Shown here: one piece after another, positions 23,148 through 34,117 of the stretch
How the letters are laid out: every line of letters starts with the position of its first letter
Position numbering within the stretch: position 1 is the stretch's first letter
NCBI GenBank assembly: GCA_003427395.1
Contig: BFEA01000060.1
Span: forward strand, 19,072 to 70,568
From: Chara braunii
Taxonomy: Eukaryota > Streptophyta > Charophyceae > Charales > Characeae
DNA: 51,497 nucleotides
Reading direction: 5' to 3'
The notes under the pieces: generated by a model
Told to the model about the DNA's origin: nothing
Databases searched by the model: none
Seen by the model: the letters and a program-made list of their open reading frames with translations, nothing else
Program-made: the position numbers and the translations under genes

Positions 23148-23339
23148 GGTTGAAAACTATCGTCTTCGGTCGAATAGAACGTCAAGTAATGATTGTCATA
23201 TATAGAGTGTCATTTACGCCGGATACAGGTATAATGCTCGACCGGTTTGCCCGGATGAATGCGGTGGTATACCTTGATGAAAGAGAGATCGATCTACTCA
23301 ACGGAGCTATTGATGTAGATTTTTGGTGGCCTCTAAAGG
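23148..23339 (+). CDS. Candidate internal exon of an unrecognised gene
   Basis: The stretch lies between a good 3' splice signal (TTTTCCGTGTTCAG) and a 5' splice-like AAAGGTTAGC. It is open throughout in the frame starting at 23150 and encodes about 63 residues (IERQVMIVIYRVSF..., VVYLDEREIDLLNGAIDVDF), with alternating hydrophobic residues as in a beta-rich domain. No family is recognised. It precedes two further candidate exons on the same strand (24459 and 25385), so it may be an upstream exon of the same gene. The simple junction to 24459 does not keep the frame, so an intermediate exon, another boundary or decay must be assumed. Confidence 0.35.
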
Positions 23340-23599
23340 TTAGCATGCTTTGATTTTATGACTTTGTTTTGAGAGGTTTGATATCGTAATAATAATATGG
23401 TCATCATCCTGCTGACACACAAACCATGATGCTCATAAATAAGTAAGTTAAAATAAACTTTGAGATTTCTGTTTTTGTATGGTGGGTATATTATGTTTTA
23501 TGTTACGTAAAGCAACATTGGTTTCTGTGGAGATTTTTCGTATGACAGGTTGGGGGAATAATCTAGAGGTGACATTATGTTTAGGTCATGCTCTGCCTG

Positions 23600-24000
23600 A
23601 TCCGCCCGTTCCCTCCGGAGTTATGTTGGCAGGAGGGTAGTTAGGATGGTGGGCGAAATTGAAGAGGTCACAAAAGCATGTTGGGATGTACTCGCAAAAA
23701 AAAAAAAAAAAAGCAATGTCACCTTTTTTTTGTTCCAATGTCTCGACCGATTTATCGAATATTCCGAGTCTGGAGAGACAATATTGAAATGGTGTTTGTT
23801 TTCAATGTATGTTGTTGCCTGTTTTTTTTTTTTTTTTTTTTCCTGTAACTCCAACTACAAGTACCTGTAACTGTGACTGTCTATATATGTACATGGCTAA
23901 TTCTGCACGATTCTGCACAGATTCTGAAAAATCGTCGGTCGAGCGATCCTGGCCGAAGAGGGGTTGGGTTCAAGGCCTGTATCTGCATGATTAAGAATTT
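23600..24000 (-). repeat. Inverted mate of the dispersed repeat at 13340-13860
   Basis: Read on the minus strand it repeats the same order of blocks as 13340-13860 (CCTGTAACTGTGACTG region, TATACATAC-rich stretch, TCGGTCGAGCGATCC region). The minus-strand frame 23621-23854 resembles the translation of 13640-13860 but is poly-Lys/poly-Phe rich. The common order of blocks shows a shared element, not necessarily a gene. Confidence 0.7.
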
Positions 24001-24458
24001 ATCTACGAGTAAATGACATCTAGGTTTACGCACATGGGATCTGATATATTGTAGACGTACGTTTTGTAGTACAAAAGTATTTATGACGATGGGGAAAAAA
24101 AATGTCATTTTTCCACGTTTTTTTTTTGTTTTTTTTTTATGCTTTACAAAACGGTCAGTTCTCGCAATTGTCCTTCACAACTTTTTCACAGTGGGATCGG
24201 TGAAGAATCATAGGCACACTGTGGCTAAGAAATGAACATACGGCCATCTTGGCGCCAGGTCTAGATCAGATACAAATTAGGCTGCTGTAAAATGAAGATA
24301 GGGGATGAGTATAGGAAGTGGTCAAAGTACATGAGGTCATTTCAGCGCAGTGTCTAGATTAAATAGAAACTTGGCTGCCATAGAGTGAAGAAAGAGCATG
24401 GATCATATGTATGTCATGTAATCGCATGTATTCATTGTCTTCATTTTTTGCCTTGCAG
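24001..24458. other. Intron-like or intergenic AT-rich DNA
   Basis: It has T and A runs and no reading frame of note. It ends in a pyrimidine-rich stretch plus TTGCCTTGCAG, a strong 3' splice site for the next candidate exon. Confidence 0.4.
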
Positions 24459-24888
24459 ATCCATGGGTGCCCGAGGGGTCATACACAACACTGTGTGTGC
24501 TCTTGAAACCTATATGATAAATCCGGTTATATCACATTGTAATGTTGTTGAATCTGGCATTGCAGCTGCCCCTCATGTCGAACAAACTGAAAGTGGATGT
24601 GTGTTCCTTGTCTACCTCGTTGATGATAACTTGCCTTCCATTGTGCATGATGTTCATGAAATTCTCACTAATGGATGTGTTGACATCGTTAATGTCATTG
24701 TTCCCTGTCTGCGGAGAGCGATTGTGTATAATTTTCATCTGCGTCATGCAGTTCCAAGCGTTGGTGCCCGCATCACTCTTTACTGGATTCGTCATCACGA
24801 GTATTCCGATTCGTTACGGTGTAATTGTTTTACTACGGATAATCATCATATGTACACAAGTTCGGTGCAGACTTGTCAATCGATTTGA
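24459..24888 (+). CDS. Candidate exon, first copy of a duplicated domain (RPA/OB-fold-like?)
   Basis: The exon starts after TTGCCTTGCAG and is open to a stop at 24886-24888, about 142 codons. The region VHDVHEILTNGCVDIVNVIVPCLRR..VY..PSVGARI resembles VEDVHTTLTTIHGDTCNDLLSLLRK..VY..PRIGNVI in the exon beginning at 25385. They appear to be diverged copies of one domain. Alternating hydrophobic and polar residues and the closing Gly-x-x-Ile pattern would suit an OB-fold, the module of replication protein A (RPA), but no diagnostic RPA motif is seen. Near the end, the neighbouring frame runs on to a GACAGGTTCGT donor-like site (24934), so the stop may be an intron or decay effect. Small splice-bounded pieces at about 25011-25040 and 25113 might be further exons. 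Function is unproven. Confidence 0.45.
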
Positions 24889-25384
24889 AGTTTCACCATC
24901 ATACACAGGGGCGAGAACAATGGTTCAATTGACAGGTTCGTTTCTTACATATCATTGATGCTTTGTATGCATGCTTTACATTAAAATGATGGTTTGTTTT
25001 GTCCCTGCAGTTGTGTTTAAACCTAAAACGAAGTACTTCAGGTCATATACTCTTTTATGTTTTACAACCTCGCATGTTTAAATATTAGTATGATGTCCTT
25101 GGCGATATGCAGTCTCGTCAACATCAACAAATTTGTGCTTCGCACATGCTTAACCCTGACGCTTCATAGAATGATAATCAACACATATGCTCTGTAGATA
25201 TTTGTCGTGGTCTTTGTCTATATATTTCTTTGGTACATGTCCAACCTGAAATTGTTGATTTGGTCTACATTTCATTTTGCTTCGACAGTTGCAACTTGTT
25301 GTTCATATTTGGTGTTCGTAGACAAGCAATGAGAAAAACAAAATCGTGACATTCTTGTTCATGGTTCTGTATATGCATTTGCAG

Positions 25385-26058
25385 ACGGCATGGCCAATGC
25401 CGGGGATGGACGGATTCGTCCTCGTTTGCTTGAGCAGTTGCGTATTTCAGCTGAAAGGGAAGCCCGCATTCCATGGCTGATGAATGTATCGACGACAAAA
25501 CTGATCGACTACATCGATGATGAGGACAAAGGTCCAAAGGCAAATGTGGCACAAAGAGGACTTCTTGTTCATCATAGGATACGATATCGTGAAGGGAAAA
25601 CCATGATGGACATGTACTTTGCAAATCTTGATGAGCCGGATGTCGTTGAAGATGTGCATACAACTTTGACCACAATCCACGGAGATACGTGCAATGATTT
25701 GTTGTCATTGCTCCGCAAAGCAACTGTGTATGATTACACAAATATATATGCTCCTCCCCGAATTGGCAACGTGATCTCTTTCGGGCGGACAACTGCTCAC
25801 AAAATGTTTGGCATTCCGGAGATGGCGTGCTTTAACACCAACGTGCGAAACATGAGCCCACAACCCTGCTTGGAAGCTCCACCTACAGACACCCCTGTTG
25901 ATGCTACTGTGTCAAAGGCAGTATTACCTGCAGTGCACGCGACGCAGAATGCTCAGAATGTTGGCCTGCAATCTCTGACAAAACCAAAACTGGAATCCAC
26001 GACTGTGGATGGAGAATCTGGCTCGGTGCCTTTGCCGATCCCTAAACTGAATTCGTAG
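25385..26058 (+). CDS. Candidate terminal exon of an unrecognised protein, second domain copy plus disordered tail
   Basis: This is the longest clean frame in the first 30 kb: 222 codons from ATG 25390, directly after a TGTATATGCATTTGCAG 3' splice site. Residues 1-60 are charged. Residues 70-145 hold the domain shared with the exon at 24459. The remainder is Thr/Pro/Val-rich and probably disordered. The stop at 26056 (TAG) is followed in the same frame by 73 more open codons (26059-26277) of similar composition. A shift then leads to a Lys-rich end at 26479 resembling a nuclear localisation signal (KKTRKG). The layout (repeated folded domains, linker, basic C-terminus) is like the RPA1-type proteins carried by some plant Helitrons, and a Helitron lies 8 kb downstream on the same strand. 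That identification is a hypothesis only. Confidence 0.5.
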
Positions 26059-26479
26059 GCAATGAACATCGCAGCTATGCAGACCGCGGGTACAAGTTCC
26101 GGGTCGATTCGTTTGTTAACCCTCGAGGCAAAACCGGGATTGCTGAACGTCACAACAGAGATAACTGCACATTCAAAGTGTATGAATATGGCGACATCTG
26201 CTGTGTCTGAAGTGCGAGAAGAACCAAGCCACAAGATTATGAAAATGGTGTCACCAGAGCTGACTCCTAAAACGTAAGGTTTGGAGATGTGTAATGCGGC
26301 CAAAAACAATTGAGCCTATAATGTCTTCAGAGAATGAGAAGGCCAAGACGAAGATGGCGGAAAAATGTGGCGATACATCTGCATCGGGAATAAAACGGAT
26401 ATTTCAGGATACAATTTCTGAAAACGAAAGTGATGCTACATTGAAGTTGGCACATAAAAAAACAAGAAAGGGGCAATAG
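26059..26479 (+). pseudogene. Possible decayed C-terminal extension of the preceding frame
   Basis: After the TAG at 26056 the same frame stays open to TAA at 26275. It encodes a Met/Ser/Thr/Glu-rich sequence. A second frame (26294-26479) continues with SGIKRIFQDTISENESD and a basic end, KLAHKKTRKGQ. Together they would make a disordered acidic and basic tail with a likely nuclear localisation signal. One stop and one frame change separate the parts, so either the protein ends at 26058 or the gene is decayed. Confidence 0.4.
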
Positions 26480-27690
26480 AGAGTACATGACTATTGCAGT
26501 CTTAACATGTTTCTCATTTTTGAACTACCATCCACTGATAGAATACAGTGCTTTGTCGTAAATCAATGGAGGCAGATTTTGTATATATATATAGGCTATG
26601 TTAGATTTGATATGTATACTATCTTTTGTTGCTGTTGATCTCTCAGTGGAGACACCATTGAAAGATCAATGAGCAGGACCTTTTTTTGTAGGGCAGAAGT
26701 GAAACAAAGACACGTGAGTGTCTTACGTGCACGAAATGGAAGGATATGTTCCTGAAGACTATGCTTATGCAATAAGCTGTAAATTGTGTGTATGTTAGTT
26801 CATCGTGACTTTCATGCGATTTCAACGGTGACACTGAATTGAAGTTTGGTTAGTTTACCAACCGATTCTGGTAGATGTTTGTGGTGCTTCATCATGTATA
26901 TAGACTTTACATTTACTCTATACATATTTTGTTATAAGAGTGTTGGCAACCGTATTCGATTTTCGTTTCAGGTTAGGGCCTCTCATGATACATGATTACT
27001 GTAGATGCACTTAAGATGTTTTCCGTTTTTGAAATTGTCATTCAAAATGTTCCAACCTAATAGTCGTAGAAGTGAACAACGGATGATTGTTCAGATAGAA
27101 TTCATTGCCTTCTTGCTGATCCGCAGAGGCGGATTGTGTGTATATATACATACCCTATGTTAGATACTTCAGTTAGAGTGTACATAAATCGGGTATATGT
27201 TAGTTGATTGTGACTTTTGGTCTATGTTGTATATGTAGATGCTTTGTCTTCTTTTTCAATTACAAAAATTTGATGCATATGCACCGCTAAAGATTTCGAT
27301 TGCCTTCCATATTTGACGTACAAGTGTTTGTCGGTCGATTAGATACAAGGCGATATTTCAAATCTGGTTCATGAGATGCTACCTGAGACCCCAGTAGGGG
27401 TGTTCGTCAGCCAATCAAATACAAATCAATGTTGTGAACTTGTGATGATATTTCGTAGAACGGATTCTGGGAAGACAAATTTGTCTAAAATAGCTAAGGT
27501 GCACATAGATCCGATTCATATTTGGACACGCTTATATCTACTTTTACCAACCATGAATGTTCACATATTTCTGTTATTCACAATGTTTTTTTTTTTATCT
27601 GTCAGTTTTGCCTCTCTTTTGGTCCTATTTTTTTTTCGGGTTTGAATATAACAATAATTAACTACACACTGTTTTAGTGGACCAAGTTGT
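26480..27690. other. AT-rich non-coding DNA with a diverged ~0.5-kb duplication
   Basis: Blocks like GAGGC(A/G)GATT..GTATATATA..CTATGTTAGAT occur near 26570 and 27125. Blocks like TATGTTAGTT.ATYGTGACTTT occur near 26795 and 27200. It is probably the 3' flank of the candidate gene. No RNA gene seen. Confidence 0.45.
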
Positions 27691-30600
27691 CCACAATTAA
27701 CTTTATTTTAATTATGAATGAGACAATTGCATAAAACAAATGTGTATGTATCGGACTTTGGATTAAACATGTTTACAAAATATTTTCTTTCCCTCATGAA
27801 TCGTGGCATTGTATATACACAGGTCAGACATTCAACTTATTATACACTCATTTTGCATATTGGTGTATGAGTGTCTTTGTCAGGCTTTTTTCATGCGGTC
27901 CTGTTTGTAAGCGTCAGCATGTTTTCTTTGAAGAATAAAAAGTAAAGAAGAACTGTCGAAGTTGAGGTGTGTTACATGTTGCCAACTCATTACGTGTCGT
28001 TTGTTTTTGCCCGGTATGTCAAGTTAACATTTTTCTGCCAACTTTTGATCGCCTTTGTGCCTTTATTCGCATTTCTTTGAGGCTGCCACACGGACCTACT
28101 GCATTATCGGCTTATCCATGTTACACTTTGTATTCATGTGCATGTGTGTTTGTTTGGAAGAGTAAAGAAGAAATGGTAAAGTTGAGGTGCGTTACATGTT
28201 GCCAACTCATTACGAGAATGTTTAAGGTCTGACATGGCCTATCAATTTCTTCTCACCATATTACATTTCATTGTTTTTTCTAGACTACGTTATTTCTTTG
28301 TCCATGTTTTGCTATAGATTTGTCCCAGATAGATTCATAATTTCATGAAAAACTTACCTGCATATTATGATTACGCATAGCAAGCATCAGCTAAATAACC
28401 TCTTCACTGCCGAATGTATGCTGTTTCGATGGTTGGTCTGACCACATGCCGAAATTATCAGATTCAGACCAGGCCGGGACCAAAACAAAAATTAAAAAAA
28501 CAGAATCCGACCAGTTACATACATATGTTCCTCCATGTGCATATGTAATCACGCTTACAACCCTCTTATAGAACACAACTTTTGTTGCATCCGTTTGCTT
28601 ATTACATAAATGCACCTGTTGCATGCTGATAGCGTGCCTCCCCAACGATATTTAGTAGAGATTCGTGATGTTCGTAGGCGGAAAAGACCAGAGAGGAGGC
28701 ACAACGCAGTCATGATGTCGATGCTACCACTTCGGTTATGACCGGTACCGCCCACTTGCTGTTGTAGCAAGTACCACATCTGCTGCTCACTGCAATTACC
28801 ATATGTTCCCTGATTGAACAAGGTTTTGGCTGCCACGGGGTTCCTCGTGATGCTTTTTTTTCTCCCTTTTTCTTCTTTTCTTCTATTTTTTTAAAGATGG
28901 TAATGATAATGAAAAAAACCTCAGAGACCATCCTGTTCCGATTCCACAGGTGATAATTAAACTTTAAAAAAAACGAGAAAAAAAAAAATAAAAAAAACAA
29001 AAGGCGCCGGAGCGGCATGAAGATGGGTCTCATGAGTCTTGGGTTCAATCCGCATTGGCCTCGTATACCTTTCCGGACAAGCATGGTTTCCACCTTATGG
29101 AGTTTCCGGTTCAATCTCCGTTGCGGTCATCTACCTTCCTGAGTAAGTTTTGTGTCTGCTTTCTGGAGATAGGCCATTGCTCCTCCCGGCCGGCATTTAG
29201 CTTTTGACCTTGCCCGCTATCGCCTACTTGTTGCTATAGCAGGTGTCGCACCTGCTGGTCACCAGAACTCCCCCAAATTTTACAAGTAAGAATTAACCTT
29301 AAAAAATAAAAGGAAAAAAAAAACGGAAAAAAAAAGGCAACCAGTTGGCATGAAGATGGGCGTCGTGAGGTCTTTCGTTTAATCTTCATTGGCCCAGTGT
29401 ACCTTCCCAGGCAAGCATGATGCCCACGTTATGAAGTCTTCGGTTCAATCCCTGTTGGGCTCATCTACCTTGTTGGGCAAGCTTTGTGCCTACTTCCTCG
29501 AGATAGGCCATTGGTCCCCCCGACCAGCATTGAGCTTTTGAGACTGCAGATGTTTGTAAGAGAACGGGGCCACAGGAGAAGAGGCACAGTGATTGGCCCA
29601 TTGAAGCACAGTGACTGGCCCATCGAAGAAGCCCCACCCTTGTGCTACTTCCTGACTGCTACCAGTGGCCCCTATAGAGTTGAACTGTTGAAACCCACAT
29701 ATTGTGACACCACAGCTCCCACTGGTTATTTGTTTTCTTCTTTTTTCCCTTACCTCATCAAACTTGTCTACATTGAAAAATGCGTTTGTATTAGGAACGC
29801 ATGTTCTTATGTCAAGTTCGGCCAGACCATACATGTACAAGCTGAAGCACAGCTACACCCGCTTGTAGAAGTTTACTCTCTATTTGCGGGTCATTTATAC
29901 GTGGGCACAATGCTGGCCATTAAATGGTCCCATCGGATGACAGGAACCAATGCATGCTAAAAATCCGCCTGTAAGACCCCCCTACTCAAACTTTTTTTTT
30001 TTTTTTTTTTTTTTACATAAAGCTACACTGTATTCTTCAAGTTCTCCGAAGTCCCTTTTGCCTTTCACTACCCGATACTTGTAAGACTATGTAAAGGAGA
30101 CAAGTGGGACATAAAATTAATAGGATAGCCAAAAATGGGGCAGTTCAGCCGGTTCAGGTCCGAGGAAAGCAAAAACTAGACAGTTTGCCAATAGCAGTGC
30201 CTTCCTTTTCACAGTCGCCCTACCCTGCATCAAATGGCAGCAGTGTATAAAGCAAACATTCTCCTACACACAACAAAGAACTCAACCCGCTCACACTCAC
30301 GGTCACACGCATATCCGCCAACGACATTGCTCATACAAACCACAAGTCTAAACAGGGCTATCATAGCTGATTCGCGCTAACTGCAGCACTGCCACAAGCA
30401 TTCACACTTTTTTTTTGTATACAATGCTCCAATTTATTCATGGGGAACAACACATGCTGAGAGCCAGGTCCGACGACCCATCAAAAAACGTATTAAAAAA
30501 CGTATGCAGGACTGTTGAGATAAATGGGAACTACGTAAAACAGATGTATATGTATGTGACCTCGGATTAAACATATTTAAAAAATGCTTTGTTGATGTTA

Positions 30601-33600
30601 TGAATCGTGGCGTTATATATACATAGGTGAGACATCGGACTTGCTATACGCCCATTTGCGCATCTGTGTATGAGTCTTTCCGTCGGGCTTCTTTCATGCA
30701 ATCTCGCTTGTGACTGTCGGCGTGTTTGCTTTGAAGACCAAAGAAGAAGTGTCGAAGTTGAGGTGCGTCATATGTTGCCGACTCATTATATGTCTCTCAT
30801 TTCTGCCCGCTACGTCTGGTTAACATTTTCCTGCGAACTTCTGATCGTTGTTATGCCTTTGACCGCATTTATTTAAACCTGCCGTATGGGCTTTCTATTC
30901 ATGCACATGTATGCTAAACCCGCTCAGGTTGGCAGGACAATTTTTGCAGCAACCTGTTGACTGTCGAATGTCTGCTATTTCCACGGTTGGCCTGACCACA
31001 TGATGGCCTATATTACATAGTTATGAAACTCACAACGGGGAAAAAAAAAAAAAAAAGGAGAGGGCGGCTTTACTCAGCGAACGGGGTATTGTGCATTTTT
31101 GACAATGCCGACATAAATATACCCTCGCTCATATATGTCAACCTCATCCCAAAGTTGTCAGATTCAGACCAAGCTGAAGCCGGAAAAAAAATAAAAAAAA
31201 CAGAATCTGGCTCATGAGGTCCTTGGTTCAATCCCTATCAGCCTCATGTACCTCCCCAGANAAACATGGCGAGTGGCATGAAGATGAGCCTCACGAGGTC
31301 CTTGGTTCAATTCCCATTGGCCTCATGTACCTTCCCGGACATGCATGGTCTACAGATGTTTGTACAGAGAAGGGATCACAAGGGAGGAGGCACAGCGATT
31401 GGCCTATCGAAGAAGCTTCACTCTGATGATACCTGCTCATACAGACCGAAGGTCTAAAGACGGCTATCATAGCTGCTTCGCATTAGCTGTGGCACACCAG
31501 GTCCGGCGTCCCATCAGAAAACCTATTAGGAAACGTATACGCCTATTCGACGAATCCACCTATTACCTGTTGATAAATCGCCTCCCCAACAACGTTTAGC
31601 AGAGACTGCTGATATTCATACGAGAAGAAGAGCAGAGGAGAGTCACAACGACTGGCCAATCAAAAACACACGGTCTTGATGCTAGTGCTACCACGTAGAC
31701 CCTGGTCGGTATCGCCCGCTTGCTACTATGACGGATGTCGCACTTGCTGGTCGCTGCAACTGCCACGTATTCGCTGGTTGAACAGGATTTTGGCTGCTAC
31801 AAGGTTCCCCATGGTGCTATTTTATTCTCATTTTTCCTTCTTTTTTTTTTCCCCCAACGACGATAGTGATAACGAAAAAGGCCTCGAAAACCGCCCGGTC
31901 TAAATTTGACGAATAAGAATTGACCTTCAAACACAAAGGGAAAACAACAAAGAAAAAAAATATATGTCCCATTTTTTTCTTCATTTTTTTATTTTTTCTA
32001 ACAATGATAATGATAATGAAAAAGGCCTCAAAAGTCGTCCTGTCCAAATTTGTTAGATACGAATTACCCGTTAAATAAAAAATAAAAAAAAAAGGGAAAA
32101 AAAAAAGACCACCCAAGCGGCATGACAATGGGCGTCATGAGGTCTTTGGTTTAATCCCATTAGCCTCATGTACCTTCCCAGGCAAGCACGATGCCCTCCT
32201 TTTGAAGTGTTCGGTTCAATCCCCGTTTGACTCATCTACCTTGCTGGGCGAGCTTTATGCCTGCTTCCTCAAGATAGGCCTTTAGTCCTCCCGACCGGCA
32301 CTGAGCTTTTGAGACTACAGATGCTTGTAAGGGAAGGGGACCACAAGAGAAGGACCTTGACTGGACCACCAAAGAAGCTTCGCCCTAATGCTATCTATAC
32401 AAGTACACTGTATTTTTGTCCACAATTCCTTCTGCCTTTCACTGCCTGATACTTCTAAGACTATATAAAGAGGACAAACAGGGCATGAAATTGCAGGGGT
32501 GGTCAGAAATGGGCTTGATTGGCCAGTCTGCGTCCGACTAAAACAAAGACTAGGTAGTTTGCGAGTAACTGTGCTTTCCTTTTCACATGCCACACAAAAC
32601 TCAACCCGCTCACACTCACGCTCACAACCATGTCCCCCAAAGACCCTGCTCATACAAACCGAAGGTCTAGGCAGAGCTATCATACCTGGTTCGCACTGAC
32701 TGCAGCGCTGCCACAAATATTCTTACTTTTTTTTTGTATTCAATGCTTCAATTTATTCGAGGGGACAATTGAGATAAATGAAACAACTACGTAAAACATA
32801 CGTGTATGTATATGACTTCAGATTAAACATGTTTACGAAATGCATTGCTGATGTTATGAATTGTGGCATTGTATATACACAGGTGAGACATTTGACTTGC
32901 TATAGGCTCATTCTGCACACCGGTGTATAAGTCTCTTTGTCCGACTTCTTTCATCAACCCGTTTGTGAGCGTGGCGTGTTTGCTTTGAAGACTAAAGAAG
33001 AAGTGTCAAAGTTGAGGTGCGTTACATGTTGTCGACTCATTACATGTCTCTCGTTTTTGCCCGCTATATGTCTTTAACAATTTCTTGCCCAACTTCTGGT
33101 CGTCTCTATGTTTTTGCCTGCATTTATTTAAACCTGCCGCATGAACCTGCTGCACTATTGCCTTATCCATATTATACTTTCTATACGTGTACATGTATGC
33201 TAAATTCACATCATATTACACTTCATTGTCTTCTCTATTTGTGTTGTTTCTTTGCCTATGTTCTTCTATATATCTGTCTTAGATAAATTCACAGTTTCGT
33301 GAAAAACTTGTCTGCACATCATGATTACCTACAGCAAACATCGGCTTAAATGCGCCTGTTAAGCAAATGCACCTGTTGCCTGTTGATAAGGCACTTCCCC
33401 AGCAATGTTTATCAGAGACTGTCGATGTTTGCAGGAGTAGAAAACCAGAGAAGAGTCACAATGACTGGCCCATCCAAAATACATGGTCCTCATGTCAGTG
33501 TTACCGACTGAGCTCTGACCGCTATCACCCGCCTGCTGGTGTGACAGGTGTCACACCAGCTGGTCACTGAAACTCGCACATGATCCCTGATTGCACAGGA

Positions 33601-33840
33601 TCCATGTTACTACGGGGTTCCCTTTCATGCTTTTATTTCGTTTCCCCCTTCTGTTTTCCTGTTTTTCCAACAATAATAAATATAATGAAAAAGACCTCGA
33701 AGGCCGCCCCGTCCAGATTTGACAGGTAATAATTAGCCTTCAAAACAAAATAGGGGAAAAAAAGAGAGTGACCCCAGTAGCATAAAGATGGGCATCATGA
33801 GATCTTTTGTTTAATCCCCATTCGCCTCATATGTCACAGT
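27690..33840 (+). repeat. Tandem array of a ~2.3-2.8 kb unit, three diverged copies
   Basis: Unit 1 runs about 27690-30480, unit 2 about 30500-32760, unit 3 from 32770 and is cut off at about 33840. Shared blocks in order are ATTAAACATGTTTA with TATATACACAGGT (27763, 30567, 32825) and GTTGAGGTGCGT..CATGTTGCC (27962, 30757, 33014). Next come CTCCCCAAC.A.RTTTA followed by GAACAGG..TTTTGGCTGC..GGTTCC (28637, 31571, 33395), and a block with two B-box-like GGTTCAATCC stretches (29040-29115, 29383-29460, 32145-32225). A/T runs separate blocks. Frames such as 29484-29960 cross repeat boundaries and are not credible genes. An ambiguous base (n) stands at 31261. Confidence 0.8.
28985..29205 (+). mobile_element. 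SINE-like block with two B-box-like stretches (recurs at 29330-29545, 31270-31350, 32105-32335, 33770-33840)
   Basis: Each copy starts GGCATGAAGATGGG or a near variant and has GGGTTCAATCC or similar, CCTCRTRTACCTTCC, then a second GGTTCAATC and CATCTACCTT. A convincing A box is missing, so Pol III origin is plausible but not proven. The copies are part of the larger tandem unit, so they were amplified with it. Confidence 0.5.
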
Positions 33841-34117
33841 AAAAGTGCGACCCTGTTCTTATTCCAGATGTCTACAAACATACTTTATCAAAACCACCAA
33901 CCTTCACAACGACGTGAACCGATATTCTCTTAGTAATAAGGGTGTCACAAGCTGGGACAAAAAAATTTGCTTAGAGATGGATGCTTATAATATGTCTGCC
34001 CTACTAATACACCTGTTGTCTTGGTTGCATGTATGGTGGCCTGTTTTCGCATTCATTCTATTTCCTTTGTCTACGATCCTTTGCCATATTCCCTTTGTTT
34101 CACATGCATTCGTACAG

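Noticed and set aside
29484-29960. 158-codon plus-strand frame
   Set aside because: It spans junctions of the tandem unit and is broken in the sister unit near 32300.
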